IMG/VR virus record: IMGVR_UViG_3300044638_001221
Span: 1 to 54,785 of that record
Source of the DNA: a virus
Reading direction: 5' to 3' (one strand)
DNA: 54,785 nt
The notes below the pieces were generated by a model. It was not told the origin of the DNA, searched no databases, and worked only from the letters and a program-made list of their open reading frames with translations. Of this stretch, positions 53,228 through 54,785 are shown in pieces; within the stretch, counting starts at the first letter, position 1, and the number at the start of each line of letters is the position of its first letter. A program made the position numbers and the translations under genes.

Positions 53228-54271
53228 ATGGCTCTAGCCCTCAATGACCGGGTACAACAGACTGGCACAGCCAACACCACAGTAAGTTTTACGCTTACTG
53301 GCTCTGTCGCGGGCTTCCAGTCCTTTGCCGTGGTGGGCAATGGTAATACCACCTACTATTCTTCCTTTGACGCTACGGGCAATTGGGAGGTAGGGGTTGG
53401 TACATATTCAACGACTGGCCCAACGCTAACGCGTACAACTATTCTGTCGTCCAGCAACTCCGGTTCAGCGGTTACGTTCAGCGGTACGGTCAATGTCTTT
53501 GTAACCTATCCATCTAGCAAGTCTGTTAATTTAGACGCATCTGGTAACGTCAGTCCGTTGGGCACAATTGCTTCTGGTACTTGGCAAGGCACAACCGTAG
53601 GTGTGGCTTACGGCGGCACAGGCGTAACTTCCTCCTCTGGCGCTAACTCGGTGATGATTCGTGATGCTAACCAGAACGTATCTATTAACCGACTTAACCA
53701 ATCCAATACCTCTATTGCGGCGGCAGGTGGCACAACGGCGCTAACTGCGGCATCTAGTTACTCTCAGACCCTTACTGGCACAGGCAACCAGACTTACACA
53801 ATGCCAGATGCGACTACCCTGAGTACAGGCGTAGCGTTTGGGTTTAACAATAACGCAACTGGAACACTGACACTCCAAGACTATGCCACTGGCTCGATTG
53901 GAACGATTACCTCTGGTGGCGCGATTGAACTTGTATTGGTATCTAACGCCACTGTTGCGGGTACATGGGACTACCACGGGTATCTCCCAGAGAATGTGAC
54001 TTGGGGTACTAACGCCCTTAACATGAACTCTACGGTCATCACAGGCGGTACATGGCAGGGTGGAACTATTGCTAGTAATTATGGTGGTACAGGGCTAACA
54101 AGCTACGCCGTTGGTGACATTTCTTACTACGTTTCTGGCACTGCCCTGTCTAAATTGCCAATTGGTGCAAACGGGTATGTTTTGACTTCAAATGGTACAG
54201 GCCCAACATGGGCAGCAAGCACCGCAGCCTCAGTTGACCAAGCGTACTATTTTGCTTTTATGATGGGATAA
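53228..54271 (+). CDS. Tail fibre-like protein
   Basis: A 347-residue protein with AAGGGG upstream. The first 100 residues (NDRVQQTGTANTTVSFTLTG and TLTRTTILSSSNSGSAVTFSG) form a conserved fibre attachment-type domain. After this come repeat units GTWQGTTVGVAYGGTGVTS and GTWQGGTIASNYGGTGLTS. Such YGGTGxTS repeats are typical of phage tail fibres. It likely helps host binding, with a C-terminal hydrophobic tip (AYYFAFMMG). Confidence 0.82.
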   Translation: MALALNDRVQQTGTANTTVSFTLTGSVAGFQSFAVVGNGNTTYYSSFDATGNWEVGVGTYSTTGPTLTRTTILSSSNSGSAVTFSGTVNVFVTYPSSKSVNLDASGNVSPLGTIASGTWQGTTVGVAYGGTGVTSSSGANSVMIRDANQNVSINRLNQSNTSIAAAGGTTALTAASSYSQTLTGTGNQTYTMPDATTLSTGVAFGFNNNATGTLTLQDYATGSIGTITSGGAIELVLVSNATVAGTWDYHGYLPENVTWGTNALNMNSTVITGGTWQGGTIASNYGGTGLTSYAVGDISYYVSGTALSKLPIGANGYVLTSNGTGPTWAASTAASVDQAYYFAFMMG

Positions 54272-54274
54272 GAA

Positions 54275-54598
54275 ATGGCTACCTACACCAACGTATCGTA
54301 TGGGGTTAAGAACGTAAGCACGAGCGGTTCAACCGTTACAACAGTTTCTTCTGGCACATTGGCTGTAGCCAGCCTTGTGGTGTCCAACACTTCCGTTTCC
54401 CCGATTACCTGTGACGTTTACATCACCCGTTCGGCGGTTAACTACTATTTAGTAGAGACAGCAACCGTCCCAGTTGGCGGGTCGTTAGAGGTAATTCAAG
54501 GCAACAGGATTATTTTGCAGGCTTCAGATGTTTTAGTAGTACTCTCAAGCGCAGCAACATCGGCAGACGCTTGGGTATCAGGATTGACGGTGGTCTAA
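54275..54598 (+). CDS. Small beta-rich virion protein
   Basis: A 107-residue protein, mainly Ser/Thr/Val (SLVVSNTSVSPITCDVYITRS and ASDVLVVLSSAATSADAW), resembling small fibre-adjacent proteins that coat or attach to virions. It starts 3 nt after the fibre gene stop. Function is not known. Confidence 0.68.
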   Translation: MATYTNVSYGVKNVSTSGSTVTTVSSGTLAVASLVVSNTSVSPITCDVYITRSAVNYYLVETATVPVGGSLEVIQGNRIILQASDVLVVLSSAATSADAWVSGLTVV

Positions 54599-54785
54599 AT
54601 GGCGTATCTAGGCAACACCCCTACACAGCAGGCGTTTACACCAGCCATTGATTATTTTAATGGTAATGCCTCTGCCACGTCATTCACGCTGTCTCGCCCC
54701 GTTGCGTCTGTGGCGCAGGTACAGGTAACTATTGATAACGTAGCCCAGAATCCTAGTTCTGCTTACACGGTCAGCGGTAACACAA
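54599..54785 (+). CDS. N-terminal part of a tail fibre-like protein (partial)
   Basis: An open frame starting at the ATG adjoining the upstream stop and running off the window. The 62 visible residues include AYLGNTPTQQAFTPAIDYFNG and ATSFTLSRPVASVAQVQVTI, a common start of phage tail-fibre or virion-attachment proteins. The C-terminal receptor-binding part lies outside. Confidence 0.75.
   Translation, partial: MAYLGNTPTQQAFTPAIDYFNGNASATSFTLSRPVASVAQVQVTIDNVAQNPSSAYTVSGNT

Noticed and set aside
1-54785. Direct joining of the right and left ends as a closed circle in this window
   Set aside because: The partial frame at the right end does not continue sensibly into the bases at the left end, so sequence is missing between them or the ends are arbitrary.

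Overview
This window looks like most of the genome of a tailed double-stranded DNA phage (Caudoviricetes). It is probably a podovirus-like phage of a Gram-negative bacterium. The evidence is a large terminase subunit, a P22-type portal, a Mu gpT-like major capsid protein, P22 gp4-like and gp10-like connector proteins, very large internal virion proteins, a small M15 endolysin and a phage family A DNA polymerase. There is no long tail tape measure and no tail sheath. No integrase, phage RNA polymerase, tRNA or rRNA is visible. Strong Shine-Dalgarno sites (AAGGAG type) and several near-consensus sigma70 promoters (TTGACA-N16/17-TATAAT-like) point to transcription by the host polymerase. The host itself cannot be named from the sequence. 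Both ends of the window are cut inside genes (a holin-like gene at base 1, a tail-fibre-like gene at the right end), so the genome continues beyond it or is circularly permuted.

Layout. (1) Bases 1-14998, rightward: lysis genes, then tail and internal virion proteins, with an inserted GNAT acetyltransferase. It ends in a 2308-residue polyvalent protein that combines an L,D-transpeptidase-like segment, an HExxH zinc-peptidase motif and an LPD38-like domain. A small gene appears to be nested out of frame inside this giant gene. (2) Bases 15004-37702, leftward: early, replication and accessory genes. This block holds a primase-helicase, a likely ssDNA-binding protein, an SNF2 helicase, HNH, Cas4-like and VRR-type nucleases, PolA with Leu at the 762 position, a MoxR ATPase/VWA-metallopeptidase/partner trio, an M20/M42-like zinc peptidase and many very small genes joined by ATGA overlaps. 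Its right-hand 6 kb carries a family of 16-bp palindromes (TTCCTAC-NN-GTAGGAA), five strong leftward promoters, tandem terminators and a gene-free leader of about 640 nt rich in hairpins. (3) Bases 37967-54785, rightward: the packaging and head module (terminase subunits, portal, GroES-like protein, scaffold, decoration proteins, major capsid protein), then a glycosyltransferase, a run of small Lys/Gly-rich proteins, connector proteins and tail-fibre-like proteins that lead back towards region 1 if the genome is circular.

How it works together. Host RNA polymerase would start leftward early transcription from the promoters near 37.6, 36.5, 35.9, 30.8 and 19.9 kb. The replication proteins then copy the genome. 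Late rightward transcription from around 37.95 and 46.3 kb would make virion and lysis proteins. The two gene blocks converge at a leftward terminator at 15.0 kb. The points most worth attention are the palindrome family with its structured leader, the MoxR/VWA trio, the multi-enzyme giant ejection-type protein and the overprinted small gene inside it.
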